NCBI GenBank assembly: GCA_003116975.1
Contig: BGKB01000120.1
Span: 124,001-188,000 of the forward strand
Direction of reading: 5' to 3'
DNA length: 64,000 nucleotides
Source: Aurantiochytrium sp. KH105
Lineage: Eukaryota; Sar; Bigyra; Thraustochytrida; Thraustochytriidae
Part shown: piece after piece, positions 8,832 through 19,878 of the stretch
Position numbering within the stretch: position 1 is the stretch's first letter
How the letters are laid out: each line of letters opens with the position of its first letter
Program-made: the position numbers and the translations under genes
Notes under the pieces: generated by a model
Told to the model about the DNA's origin: nothing
The model's input: the letters and a program-made list of their open reading frames with translations, nothing else
Database searches by the model: none

Positions 8832-11800
8832 ATGGCATCCTCCACTGCACAAGAACAGGACGCGCAAGAGAGCGAGTGCGAGCTGGCGAACGTCCTCGAG
8901 CAGGTGCGAGACGGCCGTATTCCCAGCGAAGATGCAGCGCTGCGCATCTCGAGCGCCAAGGCCTCGCCCCAAGGCATCGGTGCTCTAATGGAATTTGTTG
9001 TACAGGAACCGAATGAGAAAGCCCGCTGTGCAGCGCTCGATGGCCTCGCCCAGATGCTCGCTGCGAGCAGTCGTGGCCAATTCAGTGCTGGCGAGACAAG
9101 CTTTGTTTTCCCCGACGCCTACCTGTGCTGCTCCATGGACTCGCAAGACGCGCTCTCAGTGCCCCCGCTCAAGCTAAGCGCTCTTCGAGGTTACACCTTT
9201 TCCGGCTGGTTTTGGTTCGAAGAAGCCACCTCAAAAGAGCACATGAATCACCAGCGCGTTCTCTACCGATTTCTCACCACACACGGTTACGGCTCGTGGT
9301 GCATGGTGGATCTCGAGGCATCCACCATTGAGGTGCGGACACGGTCGCACGGTGAACTCGGATGGCAGCGCGCTTCCTTCACTGTCAAGCCGGGCGTCCT
9401 GCAGCCTCGCCAATGGATCCACATCTCGGTCGCGCACTCGCAACCGTACCTTGTGGGACCCATCCTCAGTGTCTACATTGACGGAGTTCTTCGGCATGAA
9501 GGTCAGCTCGCCTATCCCAAGCTCGAAGAGCACGCAACCGAGAATTTCATCGGCCAAGGTCTTGGTGGACGCTTCGCGCGTCCGACTCTTTTCGAGGGAG
9601 CTGCGTCGTCTCAGCAGGCTCTCGAACTCTTCGTCGGAGCGTCCCGGATGCGCGTCGCCGTCCCCCTGCCTCGCGCTTCGGAGCGAACGCTGGACAGGTC
9701 GCCACGATCCCCAAGTGGGCCAGAAAACATGGAAGTCAACAACAATGAAATCTACATTCGCAGACAATTCTCCCTCGCGCGAGCTGGTCATCTCACCACT
9801 GAAGCCGTTGCGGAGATCCGTGCAAATTTGCTCAATCTCGTTAAGCTAGCACCTCGTGCGCTGCACGACGCCTCGTCCACGTCTTCGGGTGCAAATCGCT
9901 GGCGCTCACTCGGAGACGAGAATGCTGACGACCCTGTGTCACGACACGAATTCCAACAACGTCTCAAACTTCACAAGCAGCATCAGTACGAAGATCTCGT
10001 TGTCGTTTTTCACTACGATGCACGAACGTGCATTGGAGGCGCGCTCGAAGACGAAGAAATGACCCCAAATCGCTGGAAGGCTGTGCGCGTCGGCGGTGTA
10101 CTCGAGACGGTGCACGTCAACGGTCGTCGTACCTCGACCCATGACCGAGAGGTTTTCGTGGAGCCGCAAAGCCTCTCCTTTGCAAAGAGTCTCGATGGCG
10201 TCTCTTATGGCATGCCAAGTCGAAGCATGCAAGTCTATGCTCGCTGCTTGGGCAGTGCTTCCGTCGTCTTCGATCTTGACATTAGCTGCTCGCTCGAATG
10301 CGCAGGGGGTGTCTTTCCTCTGCTTATTGCACTCGTAAACCTTGTCCCTCTGCAAGTCAAGGTCCACGCACAACTTCTCGCCACTGACGGCACAGCACCA
10401 GCTACGTCAAGCGACTCACATGTGCTTGTGCACCTTGTTCGCGTACTCAACGAGGCTCTTTTTGCGCGAGAGTTCTATCGCGAGGACTTTTCGCACTTGC
10501 ACGGCTTTGCACTTCTGGGTTGGGTTCTGCATCATCTCCCTCGCTCGTATATCTCCGAGGAGCTCGCCGAGGCTCTCTGGGACTTTGTACTGCGTGTTGG
10601 CTCCGTCGATATCTCTCTACGCTGCGAGGGGCTCCTTTACGTTCTCTTTGACCATCAAACATGGGGAGGTTCTCCCGAAGCGACGCAGCGATGCTGGATG
10701 CGGCGCATGGTCGAATACGTCCAAAAGTTTCCTGCCGAGGCTAGGATTGCAGTCGGCGTGCAGACTGTGCTCGACATTCTTGCGATCGCGGAGTTTCCTC
10801 GCGCACCTCCCACTGATTGTATACCGGCCCCTCCAGTCGATGCACTCCAAGGCAACAACGACGATGGAAAGGAGGCAGCGCTTGATGAAGCACCCACATC
10901 ACCCCGTGCGACACCACGCTCGAACATGGGTGCGTTGTCAGGTCTTGAAGGCGATTTCGAAGAAGACAGCGACGACGCGGCCACGGAGCGGGGCGACGAG
11001 GAGGAGGATGAGCAGGGCCTTGGTGCGCAGCGCCCTCGACAGCAGTCGGCGTCGCCTCGGGACGAACTGAACCCAGATCAGGTCGCTCCACCATGGATCA
11101 GTCCTGCTTGCGTGGAAGATCTCGTCAAGGTTATCCGCCTCTTTTTTTCGGCGCCAGGCTATGCAGAGGTCGAGGCTCCCAAATCTCCCGGCGATGTGAG
11201 ATCGACAGCATCTGGACCAGGTGCTGATGACGAGTGGGATTCCGCAGCAGTGAGCACGAGTCCAGGGCCAGTTTCTGCCGAGGTACAGGCTATTTTCAAC
11301 TTCGCATCGCGCATGCCTACAGCGCATGCAACGACTCTGCTACTTGACACCTTTGACTACATGCTTCTACCCCTCCTGGTCACGTCAAGGGTGTGGACTT
11401 CCACAGAGACCGCGATTGCCCGCGCCACGTACGATGCGATCCAGGCGAGCGGCGGGGTCGACTTCCTCTTGGCGCTCGGGTCTCGCTCGTACGAGACGAC
11501 AATCGCGCCAGCTGCTGTGGCGTCGGCGGCAGCGGCAAATCTGGCCAAAGAACAAGCAGGGGACTCGCCTTCCCTTAAGCGCGACCATTCCTTTAAAATT
11601 CTAGGTCGACTGAAAAATCGTCCGCCAGAACTGCAAGCGTCCATTAAGCCTGTAGATTCCTTTGGTTCGGCTTCCAAGACACAACGAGGAAATGAAACCC
11701 CCCAGGATACCGCGCAAGGCCTCGGGCCACCGCAGGTATCCCAAGCAACGCGCAATGGGCTCTTGTGCTCCTCGAATGGTGTGCCTGATCGGACACGTGC

Positions 11801-14800
11801 TGCCATGGTTTTGCTAGCTGGGCGCATGGTTCAACTTGAGGAGCGTATCGATCTTGCCGCCACGATTCGCGAGCGCGCGGGCGGGCGCGGTGACCAAGCT
11901 GCCCGGATCATCGAGGTGAACAAATTACGACGACAAAAGCAATTTGGCATCGTGCTTCGGTCCATTATGCCTGTCACGCACGTGGCCTCGTTCAAGCTTG
12001 GCGAGAATGAGGTATACAAGGTCAGCCGCGAGGCAAATGCGAGTGTGCTGGACGCCATTGTCTCGGTCATCATGGGCAGCGCAGCGCAATGGGAGGGCAT
12101 TGACGACTTTGTTCCGCACGACGATACCATGGAGCTGGCTGTTCCAGATGCATTGCCTGTGCTCGGTGGAATGCTTGCCGCACTGAGCAAGGCCGACGAG
12201 GAGACCAAGTCGATTGCCGCACGAGAGATTCTTCTCAAGCTGAGCCTTGTTATGAAGGCCAGTTACGCTGCGCGCGAGCAAGTCACCTCGCTGCCTCGTT
12301 GGCAAACGTGGTTGATCCCGGTCATGCTCTTGCAAGACAAGAGCCTCAATCACGAGGATGACAACAGTGCCGACTACCTTTTGGCGGAAGTTTCAATCGA
12401 CCTACTTTGCACACTGATGGAGCACGAGACGCAGCGGCCGGACGATAGCAAGGCAGAAGCGAGCAAATTGAACCGTGTGCAGTATGGATGGGCGGCCTGG
12501 CAAGGTCTCGCCGAGAGCGCCATGCGCATTCTCAAGGAGAAAGAGCGCAGCCTTATTGCTGATCACTTGCAAGAAGCCAAGTCACGATCTGATCCGAGCG
12601 CGCGCTCGCTTGTTCCAGAGTACAATTCTGTGGCGGAGCTGCGGGCCACGGAAAAGACCTCTCGCGTGCTTCGCCAAACACTCGAGCGCGTCTGGGAGCG
12701 CCTTGTCGTCCGACTTCAGGCTGGCGGCCTTCATGGCGATGCGGTGCGCAACTTTACTTTTACGATTGCCATGTCAGAGGAGATTCTACTCACGGGACTC
12801 AACCTTTTACGCCTCTGCCCATTGAGTCCTGGCGGTATGATTGGGTCTTCATCAGCCTCAACCTTTGTCTGCGCGCCCCAGTCCAACACGGCAGCCCCGC
12901 TATCGTGTAGCGCGCGATGCGTGATTGACGGTCGACACGACACGAAGTGGGTCGACGTGGCACGTACCATCGACGACGACGGAGCATCGGGTGACGATTT
13001 GCCAACCACGCAGTCCTGGATCCAGTACAAGTATCCGAGTTTTTCGTTCCAAGATCCCAAAGAACGCATCGCTCGTACGCGCCATCGTGTGGTGTTTTAC
13101 AGCGTACGGTCTGCCTTCGATATGGCCGAACTCGATCCTTCGGGCTGGACGTTGTTTGGGCGAAATTCTGTCCTCATGGAAGGAGAGCAGGGCGGCTGGA
13201 CCGTTCTGGACCGTCGCTCAGAGGTGCGTTTCGCCACTCGTTACCAGCAGATCAATTGTTGGGTACAGAACACTGGATTTTTTGAGGAGTACCGCGTCGT
13301 CTTTGATCCGCCTGCACGTCGAGGTAAAATTTTGCGCCAGCAGGACGGTCAAAAAGCCTTTGTAAAACTGCACCTTGGCGAGCTTTCCCTCTTTGAGTGT
13401 GATGTCGATTCGTGGCACTTTGATTTGGCCACCACGCGTCGGGACGAAGGAACGGAGACTATCATTGACGCCCACCTGCAAGAAAGAGCTCTTGTTGCTG
13501 CGGCGATTCAAGAAAACAACGGCGAGCTCCTGCGCTTTGTTCGCCTGGCGCTACAGACGATCAAGTTTATTCGATCCGGGAGCGCGCACGGGAGCACGCC
13601 GCGCATGAATCGAAGACAATATCGTCAGAACGATGAATCTGAGGCGAAGGCGCAGGTGCACGATATGCCAAAGCGTGCAATGATCCGCTGTTTGGGCCAC
13701 TTTTTGCGCAACGCTGCCGTCTTGCCACTCGCTATCATTGAAGAGACGATCTCGCTGGTTCGATCTTTTCTCGCAGACGACCTTGCCACCGAGGTGCAGG
13801 GGAATCGGACTCTCATTCTGGTTCTTATTCACTGCATCCATAACGGTCTATGCCACCTGCAAGCCCTGCAGAACGGGTCATCGTCTAGCAGCAGCAGCAG
13901 CAGCAGCAGCAATAGCAGCGAGGATGCAACAAAAATGGCGGCCGAAAAGGTCGACGCTCTTTTTGCTCTCCTCGACTCTGCCGTGTCCGTGCATCCAGGC
14001 AATCTATTGAGCGATGATCGCCAGCAGGGGCATCAAATTGAGGCACCAGAGAGCATTGATGCCTTTTTGCAGGAGTGGAGTGATGTCTGGGCGCTTCCGG
14101 TCCAACGCGCGCTGCAGCGAGAGCTTGAGGCGGAGGCACTTCACAGGCACACGTCCTTCCGCGTTGAGCGGAGTTCCAGCACCGCCATGGCGCGGCGCGC
14201 GAATCCTGTCGAGGTGGCCGCCTATGGCGCTGGACGCGACAAGCGGCCTGTGGGTCTGCCCCGAACAACACGGAAGCGGCTGAGTCTCTTGGACAAGTCC
14301 GAGGAGGAGCGCATCTACACGAACCAAATTGTCCGCGTCACTGTGCGTTCGCAGGCAGAACATCAATGGCGCAAGCTTGCCGAGCGGTACGAGATTGCCC
14401 GAATTGTGCATCGGGGTCTCGATTCCAGCCCTCATCACCGACTCTTTCGAACGAGTCCTTTTGTGGAACCTTCTCTTCGCGTGCGCACACGACTTTTGCG
14501 AAATCCTGGCGGAAATCCACACTATGGCGCCGCCTCTGGCGTCAAGGATCGTATTCAGCGTCAGCGTGCGAAAGAGGCAGAAGCCAGAAGTCTTGGTGAC
14601 GGTGAGGAAGCGCATGAGAAGGACGACAAGAGAGAGGCCGAATCGGCAGAGAATGGGCCGGAGAATAGTGGTCTCTCGAACGAAAGTAATATCGCAGGAG
14701 GAGAAGCTGGAGCTCCTGGTCAAGATACAGAAGTCGACAATATAGAAGAGACGATGCTGAAACGAGCGGATACAGCTCATGAAGAGCTTGGCATTCAAAG

Positions 14801-17800
14801 TTCAACGTCATGGGAAAATATTGGCGCAAAGCTCTCCAAGCAAATTAATATTACCGATACCTCGCTCATGACGCGTCAAGATGACGAAGATGACATCGAA
14901 GGGGAGGACGCCGAAAAGGAAAAGGAAGCAGCGCAGCAGAAGACGACCACGTCGGGCAGTAAAGCTGCCTCCACTGCCGCCGCAGCAAGAGGAGGTGAAG
15001 TCCTGAGCAAGAATGAAAACCAGGCATCAATGAGCGATCCGAACACCGCGGACAGCGATGATGCACCAGGACCTGGAGCGTCGGAGGACGGCAGTAAAGA
15101 GGCCCGGGCGCCTGGAAGCAAGGACGCACATGAAGGCAGCGCAAATACGTCTTCTGGGGGCATCGTCCTGGACAAGCGATCGATGGTAAATAAGGTCAAG
15201 CGTCCGCCTTCCGTGGTAACTTCTGTTTTGCAAAAGTCTGCAGCAGCACAGGGAGCACTCGAGGATACAGGCCCCAGTGGTCCGCACGAAGACGCGGGGG
15301 AGACAGCAGGAAGCTTGGCAACGCTGTCACCTACAACGCCTCCGACAACACCGGCGCCGCTTGAAAGTCAACGCAAGCTCACAATGGAAGAATGGGTGAA
15401 TCGGAGCCCTGACCCCATTCGCGGCGAAAGCATGGAGCCGTGGCCGCCGCAGCACGAGCAGATTTTCAGCGCGTCGCGGTGCTCCTGGGTACGTCCCGAG
15501 TTCGAGGTCCCTGGCCGCTTGCTCGTGACGCAAGAAGCGATGTACTTCGACCCGGATCCCCCGAATGCCGCCAAGCTCTTTTTGATGCGAGCAAGTGGTG
15601 CCGACGACGAGGATCCGCAGCAAGCCAAGGACCGGGAACTCGAGCTTGCAAGCATCAAACGATGTCAAGAGGAACTTCCCGAACACCTCTTTGAGCACCA
15701 ATTGAGCGCATGGCGGCGATTTGAGCTCCGCAAGCAAAAACAGCGGCATCGCAAGGTGTGGCGACTGCGTGACTTGGATTGTATCCTCATGCGACGGTTT
15801 AAAATGCGGGACAGCGCGATGGAGATATTTGTGCAGGGGCAGGCGAACGAGTCATTCTTTTTCAACTTTGAGCCCCGACTCGCGTGCACGATCATTGAAA
15901 ACGTAGATGGGAGCGGCCTGGATGTGCGAGAAAAGATCATTCATGGGGGGCCCAAAGAACGGCACAACGTGGTGCACCACGTGCTCAGCGTTCTTCCAAG
16001 CGAGGTCCGTCGGCGCTCGCAGCGACCGGGTGAGCCGACCCGGCGCTTGGTGGATCAATACACGGAACGGTGGCAGCGACGCGAGATTTCCAACTTTGAG
16101 TACCTTGTGCGGCTGAACATCTTTGCCGGACGATCGATCAATGACTTGACGCAGTACCCAGTCTTTCCCTGGGTTTTGAGTGACTATGAGTCGGAAGAGT
16201 TGAATTTGCAGGACCCAGCGGTGTACCGCGATTTGAGCAAGCCCATGGGGGCCTTGACAGAAGACCGTCTCATGGAAGCGCGCGAGCGTTACCATACCTT
16301 TGACGACCCGAATACGCCCAAGTTCCATTACGGTTCCCACTACTCGACGATGGCTGGTGTCGTGCTGTACTTTTTGGTCCGCACGGAACCTTTTACGTCA
16401 TTGCACATCACGATGCAAGATGGTCATTTCGACATTCCAGACCGCCTCTTTGGGTCCGTACCAGGCACGTGGCGCATGTGCACAACAGCCATGTCAGAGG
16501 TGAAGGAGCTGACGCCTGAGTTCTATTGCATGCCTGAGTTTCTGACGAATCATAATCAGTTCGACCTCGGCACGCTGCAGGACGGGACCAAGGTGGGAGA
16601 CGTAGAATTGCCCCCGTGGGCAAAGGGCTCTCCTCATCAATTTATCACCAAAATGCGCATGGCTCTGGAGAGCGAATATGTTTCGCGGAATTTGCATCAT
16701 TGGGTCGATCTCATTTTTGGTCACAAGGCTCGCTTACCCGACGCTGTGGAAGCCGACAACGTGTTCTACTATCTGACTTACCCTGGTGCTGTGGACCTTG
16801 ACAGCATCGATGACCCGGCCATGCGGCTTGCTACCGAACTTCAGGTCAAGCACTTTGGTCAGTGCCCCGAGCAAATTTTTACTCGACCGCATCCCACGCG
16901 AGGAGGGCCCACACGGCCACCGTTTCCGTTGAGCGTGGCAATGTCCGGGACCTTTGCGTCGGATCGCTTCAATGCGGACGGCCGCAACACCTCGTGCGTG
17001 AGTTCGGAAAGTGGCGCGGTTTGCGCTGTGCATTTGCTGGAGGGGCGCATCATGGTCGTGCACGACTCGGGCGACATGTGCAGTTTTGTGTGGGGCCGTT
17101 CGGAGCTTGCGAATCGACGCGACAGCGAGTCGACCGTAGACGAGGAGGAGTATCTTTCCGAGTCGGATGCGCCGCTCGAGGGGCGACGACGAAATGTGAG
17201 TTCGAGTGGGTCGTCTCGACCATTTATCGTACTTCCTGCTCCCGAGGCGTTCGAGACGCAGAACGAGGCAGAAAAGGAGCTCTTTTGCCCTCCCGTGCAC
17301 CATCTTCCGGTGACTTCGGTACGAAGGCAACTGCGATGGGCGCCATCCGCGCCGTCAACGTCGAGCATGAGCGCCAAGTCTGGAGCGGCAAAGCCTGCGC
17401 AGGTTGTAGTGGGCCGCGACGTTGTCCTGGCAAGTCGTGCGGACGGGCGTGTGCTCGCGCATGCGGGTCAGGGCATCGGGACTGTCGAGGTGTACTTTAT
17501 CGACGCAGACTCGGGGTACTTTCGCGCATGGAGCGCGACGCTGTTTGCACACACGGACGATGTGACCGCGCTCGCGTTAAGCTCGAGTTCGCTGGTGAGT
17601 GGGGCTGCGGACGGATCGCTGCGCGTGTGGGCTTTGCGCGAGTCCGCAGGGCCGCTTAACAACAGCGTGTGGGGCGTCGCCAACGCGCCTCGACTGAGTT
17701 TGTCGGGCCACGCGGCTGCGATTGACGCATTGGCTGTCTCAGACCGCCAGCAGGTGGTCGTGTCGGCCTCTGAGAATATGTGCTTGGTGCATTCCATCTT

Positions 17801-18437
17801 CAATGGACAACTCCTGGGCAAGTGCGAGCAGGCGTCGAAGGAGAGACCGACGCTGGTGCGTATCTCGGACATGTCGGGTCGTATTGTTGTGTTTGCACAG
17901 GCCACTCGCACGATGTACCTTTACTCGACGAGTCGGATCGCGGCGCCGCTGGCAGCAGTGCAGACAGAAGGTATAGTCCGCGATCTGCTTCTCTCGCGGC
18001 AAAATCTCGGGTTACGATCTGCAGAGCTTGTCCTGAGCGTGGGCGAGGGAAAGTGCGGCCAAGAGGTGGTTGCGCGCTCGTGCGATGATGATCTTTGCGT
18101 CAAGGGTATCTTTGACGTGTGGCCAGAGGAGGAGACGGCGTCTCCGCTCATGACTCTGGGTTTGGATCCCACGGAGGAAGCATTGGCGGTGGGCGCCGCG
18201 GATGGTTCGATTTGCGTTTTCCCCCTGCCGAACTTTGTCTCATCAGGGCCGGATGCGAAGATTGCGATGGTTGGTGCGATGGACGTGAATGCACGAATCC
18301 AGCATGCACGGAATGCCGTGATGACGAAGATTGACTCGGCACGTGTGCTGGCAACGGCGCGTGGGGTGGCGACTGAGGCTGCAGGTGTCGCAACAAAGAT
18401 TGGCAAGGGGTTCTTGAGCGTCTTTGGTGGCAAGTAA
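8832..18437 (+). CDS. Giant BEACH-WD40 protein (neurobeachin/LYST/WDFY3 class) with internal discoidin-like domain
   Basis: The product has 3201 residues in one exon from the first in-frame ATG (MASSTAQEQ). In order: a concanavalin-like domain at about 116-270 (YTFSGWFWFEE); helical repeat regions; an F5/8-type-C/discoidin-like segment at about 1353-1496 (CVIDGRHDTKW, WIQYKYPS, DPSGWTLFGR, WTVLDRRS); a Ser run from (AGC)n near 1690; a disordered acidic linker (about 1915-2180); a PH-BEACH domain at about 2216-2366; the BEACH domain at about 2396-2690, with ISNFEYLVRLNIFAGRS, YPVFPWVL, FHYGSHYST and the conserved FDIPDRLF; and C-terminal WD40 repeats at about 2690-3150 (DDVTALALS, SGAADGSLRVW). 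BEACH proteins are scaffolds in vesicle trafficking, lysosome size control or selective autophagy. There is no FYVE domain after the WD repeats, so it is not a full WDFY3. The family call is firm. The exact subclass is open. Confidence 0.93.
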   Translation: MASSTAQEQDAQESECELANVLEQVRDGRIPSEDAALRISSAKASPQGIGALMEFVVQEPNEKARCAALDGLAQMLAASSRGQFSAGETSFVFPDAYLCCSMDSQDALSVPPLKLSALRGYTFSGWFWFEEATSKEHMNHQRVLYRFLTTHGYGSWCMVDLEASTIEVRTRSHGELGWQRASFTVKPGVLQPRQWIHISVAHSQPYLVGPILSVYIDGVLRHEGQLAYPKLEEHATENFIGQGLGGRFARPTLFEGAASSQQALELFVGASRMRVAVPLPRASERTLDRSPRSPSGPENMEVNNNEIYIRRQFSLARAGHLTTEAVAEIRANLLNLVKLAPRALHDASSTSSGANRWRSLGDENADDPVSRHEFQQRLKLHKQHQYEDLVVVFHYDARTCIGGALEDEEMTPNRWKAVRVGGVLETVHVNGRRTSTHDREVFVEPQSLSFAKSLDGVSYGMPSRSMQVYARCLGSASVVFDLDISCSLECAGGVFPLLIALVNLVPLQVKVHAQLLATDGTAPATSSDSHVLVHLVRVLNEALFAREFYREDFSHLHGFALLGWVLHHLPRSYISEELAEALWDFVLRVGSVDISLRCEGLLYVLFDHQTWGGSPEATQRCWMRRMVEYVQKFPAEARIAVGVQTVLDILAIAEFPRAPPTDCIPAPPVDALQGNNDDGKEAALDEAPTSPRATPRSNMGALSGLEGDFEEDSDDAATERGDEEEDEQGLGAQRPRQQSASPRDELNPDQVAPPWISPACVEDLVKVIRLFFSAPGYAEVEAPKSPGDVRSTASGPGADDEWDSAAVSTSPGPVSAEVQAIFNFASRMPTAHATTLLLDTFDYMLLPLLVTSRVWTSTETAIARATYDAIQASGGVDFLLALGSRSYETTIAPAAVASAAAANLAKEQAGDSPSLKRDHSFKILGRLKNRPPELQASIKPVDSFGSASKTQRGNETPQDTAQGLGPPQVSQATRNGLLCSSNGVPDRTRAAMVLLAGRMVQLEERIDLAATIRERAGGRGDQAARIIEVNKLRRQKQFGIVLRSIMPVTHVASFKLGENEVYKVSREANASVLDAIVSVIMGSAAQWEGIDDFVPHDDTMELAVPDALPVLGGMLAALSKADEETKSIAAREILLKLSLVMKASYAAREQVTSLPRWQTWLIPVMLLQDKSLNHEDDNSADYLLAEVSIDLLCTLMEHETQRPDDSKAEASKLNRVQYGWAAWQGLAESAMRILKEKERSLIADHLQEAKSRSDPSARSLVPEYNSVAELRATEKTSRVLRQTLERVWERLVVRLQAGGLHGDAVRNFTFTIAMSEEILLTGLNLLRLCPLSPGGMIGSSSASTFVCAPQSNTAAPLSCSARCVIDGRHDTKWVDVARTIDDDGASGDDLPTTQSWIQYKYPSFSFQDPKERIARTRHRVVFYSVRSAFDMAELDPSGWTLFGRNSVLMEGEQGGWTVLDRRSEVRFATRYQQINCWVQNTGFFEEYRVVFDPPARRGKILRQQDGQKAFVKLHLGELSLFECDVDSWHFDLATTRRDEGTETIIDAHLQERALVAAAIQENNGELLRFVRLALQTIKFIRSGSAHGSTPRMNRRQYRQNDESEAKAQVHDMPKRAMIRCLGHFLRNAAVLPLAIIEETISLVRSFLADDLATEVQGNRTLILVLIHCIHNGLCHLQALQNGSSSSSSSSSSSNSSEDATKMAAEKVDALFALLDSAVSVHPGNLLSDDRQQGHQIEAPESIDAFLQEWSDVWALPVQRALQRELEAEALHRHTSFRVERSSSTAMARRANPVEVAAYGAGRDKRPVGLPRTTRKRLSLLDKSEEERIYTNQIVRVTVRSQAEHQWRKLAERYEIARIVHRGLDSSPHHRLFRTSPFVEPSLRVRTRLLRNPGGNPHYGAASGVKDRIQRQRAKEAEARSLGDGEEAHEKDDKREAESAENGPENSGLSNESNIAGGEAGAPGQDTEVDNIEETMLKRADTAHEELGIQSSTSWENIGAKLSKQINITDTSLMTRQDDEDDIEGEDAEKEKEAAQQKTTTSGSKAASTAAAARGGEVLSKNENQASMSDPNTADSDDAPGPGASEDGSKEARAPGSKDAHEGSANTSSGGIVLDKRSMVNKVKRPPSVVTSVLQKSAAAQGALEDTGPSGPHEDAGETAGSLATLSPTTPPTTPAPLESQRKLTMEEWVNRSPDPIRGESMEPWPPQHEQIFSASRCSWVRPEFEVPGRLLVTQEAMYFDPDPPNAAKLFLMRASGADDEDPQQAKDRELELASIKRCQEELPEHLFEHQLSAWRRFELRKQKQRHRKVWRLRDLDCILMRRFKMRDSAMEIFVQGQANESFFFNFEPRLACTIIENVDGSGLDVREKIIHGGPKERHNVVHHVLSVLPSEVRRRSQRPGEPTRRLVDQYTERWQRREISNFEYLVRLNIFAGRSINDLTQYPVFPWVLSDYESEELNLQDPAVYRDLSKPMGALTEDRLMEARERYHTFDDPNTPKFHYGSHYSTMAGVVLYFLVRTEPFTSLHITMQDGHFDIPDRLFGSVPGTWRMCTTAMSEVKELTPEFYCMPEFLTNHNQFDLGTLQDGTKVGDVELPPWAKGSPHQFITKMRMALESEYVSRNLHHWVDLIFGHKARLPDAVEADNVFYYLTYPGAVDLDSIDDPAMRLATELQVKHFGQCPEQIFTRPHPTRGGPTRPPFPLSVAMSGTFASDRFNADGRNTSCVSSESGAVCAVHLLEGRIMVVHDSGDMCSFVWGRSELANRRDSESTVDEEEYLSESDAPLEGRRRNVSSSGSSRPFIVLPAPEAFETQNEAEKELFCPPVHHLPVTSVRRQLRWAPSAPSTSSMSAKSGAAKPAQVVVGRDVVLASRADGRVLAHAGQGIGTVEVYFIDADSGYFRAWSATLFAHTDDVTALALSSSSLVSGAADGSLRVWALRESAGPLNNSVWGVANAPRLSLSGHAAAIDALAVSDRQQVVVSASENMCLVHSIFNGQLLGKCEQASKERPTLVRISDMSGRIVVFAQATRTMYLYSTSRIAAPLAAVQTEGIVRDLLLSRQNLGLRSAELVLSVGEGKCGQEVVARSCDDDLCVKGIFDVWPEEETASPLMTLGLDPTEEALAVGAADGSICVFPLPNFVSSGPDAKIAMVGAMDVNARIQHARNAVMTKIDSARVLATARGVATEAAGVATKIGKGFLSVFGGK
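13888..13912 (+). repeat. (AGC)n coding repeat in the BEACH gene
   Basis: A trinucleotide run encodes a Ser tract (about 11 Ser, then Asn-Ser-Ser). It keeps the reading frame and is likely length-polymorphic. Confidence 0.85.
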
Positions 18438-18884
18438 GTGGGTTTAAACGTGCCGTTTTTGTGGTTTTCAATATGCAAAGAAAGAGCACGACAATCAATC
18501 ACGGTTCTCGTGAGCCCAGCTGTTTGGAGTTTGTCTCCTTCACGGTACACTACCTCTACTGTATAAGAGATGGACAGACTTTAGCATCATCAGCAGCAAC
18601 CAAACAAGAGGAGAGAGAGGGAAGAGAAAGCAGAGACCTGAAAAGATAGATATACATCAAACGCTCCTGTATTCGTAAGTAACGTATCCCGTATGGATGA
18701 AATGGATGATTGATTTAGTAGTAGTGTGCGTGCTTGCTGAGGCGATGAAAAGGAAAAAATTGAAGGAGAACGATAGCGAGCAAGCAAGCATAGAGAGAAA
18801 AGCAAGCTGAAGTGAATGGTCGCAGAGGAGAGACATGAGAGAAACAGGGTTAACGAAGAAGCCATTCGGCAGCAGCGTCGATCC
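18438..18884. other. Convergent 3' intergenic region
   Basis: These are the 3' ends of the BEACH gene (+) and the HMG-box gene (-). The sequence is AT-richer than its surroundings, with purine-rich stretches. No coding signal seen. Confidence 0.6.
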
Positions 18885-19878
18885 TTACTGCATGAAGGGC
18901 TTCTTCTTATGCTTTCCCCTCTTTTTCCTTCCCTTTTGGTCGTCATCGCTGTCACCCTCCTCTTCCTCTTCATCGACAACGGGAACACCAAAGGCGGCGG
19001 CGTGGGGATGGACATCCTTCATGGGGGAATGCATGTCCATCATGTAGTGAGAAGTAGGGGCCGGGAGCGGTTGCTGGGCGTGAGCCTGCGCGTGCGCTTG
19101 CGCGTAGGCCTGTTCCTTACGCTCCTTGAAAGTCTTGGAATCTTGCATGAACTTGGCTTTGAGGTTGTCGTACAGCTGGACGTAGCGCTGCTTTTCCTCC
19201 TCATGGACGTCTTCGCGCCAGATAGCCGCAGCAACGCGAGTGATATCCTTGAGGAGGACGTCCGGGATATGTTGCTTGATGAAGGGCACCATGCGGTTGC
19301 GGGCGTCATCCATGAAGAGAAAGTAGGTTGTTTTCGGTTTTCTGTGCGTGGTCAAGTCATCGTTCGTTCACGGTTGTTTAACGAGCCGACGGACGAGCGC
19401 GCGCGCGCATGTTTCGGGCGAACACGAGGTTCAGTTAGTGCGCCGCATTCCTTCCTTCCGGTGTCCCTCGCACCCTCCCTTTTCCTTCCCTTTCCCCTTC
19501 CTTTCCCTATCATTTTCCAAAGGTTTGGATTGCTTGGAATGGAATCTTTTCTTCTTCTTCTTTTTTTCCCTCCCCCACTCTTTCCTTCGCAAGGATGGGC
19601 ACTTACTTTGGCGCGTTGGGATCCTTGCGCGCGCGCCGGCGTTTCTTCCCGACGGTGTCGTTGTCGTCCATGGACTTGAGCTTGGCGCTCTCCGGGACGG
19701 GCAGGCCGAGCTCCTCATGCGCGCGCACGTTGTACTTGTGCACGAGCGTCTCGAGCTCGTTGAAAAAGTCGGCCATGACCCTGCTCGTCGGCGGCAGCGG
19801 GGGCGGCAAGGCCATTCTGGGCTCCACGGGCTCCCCGGTCTCCGTCACCGGGTGCGGGTGGTGATGCATCTGCTGCAT
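18885..19878 (-). CDS. HMG-box chromatin protein, two exons
   Basis: Exon 1 is 19607-19878 and exon 2 is 18885-19341. The 265-nt intron has a GTAAGT donor and a CACGCACAG acceptor. The phase (2+1) fits and rebuilds an uninterrupted HMG-box start, DPNAPKKPKTTYFLF. The protein has 242 residues. An N-terminal segment (about 1-75, MADFFNELETLVHKY) is followed by a basic lead-in (KKRRRARK) and one HMG box at about 86-160. Then come an Ala-His-Gln repeat, an acidic run (DEEEEEGDSDDD) and a Lys/Arg-rich end. HMG-box proteins bend DNA in the minor groove in the nucleus, and the alternating acidic/basic tail fits HMGB or FACT-associated types. ATG 19878 is the first Met after an upstream in-frame stop. 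Single box, so not a classic HMGB1. Confidence 0.85.
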
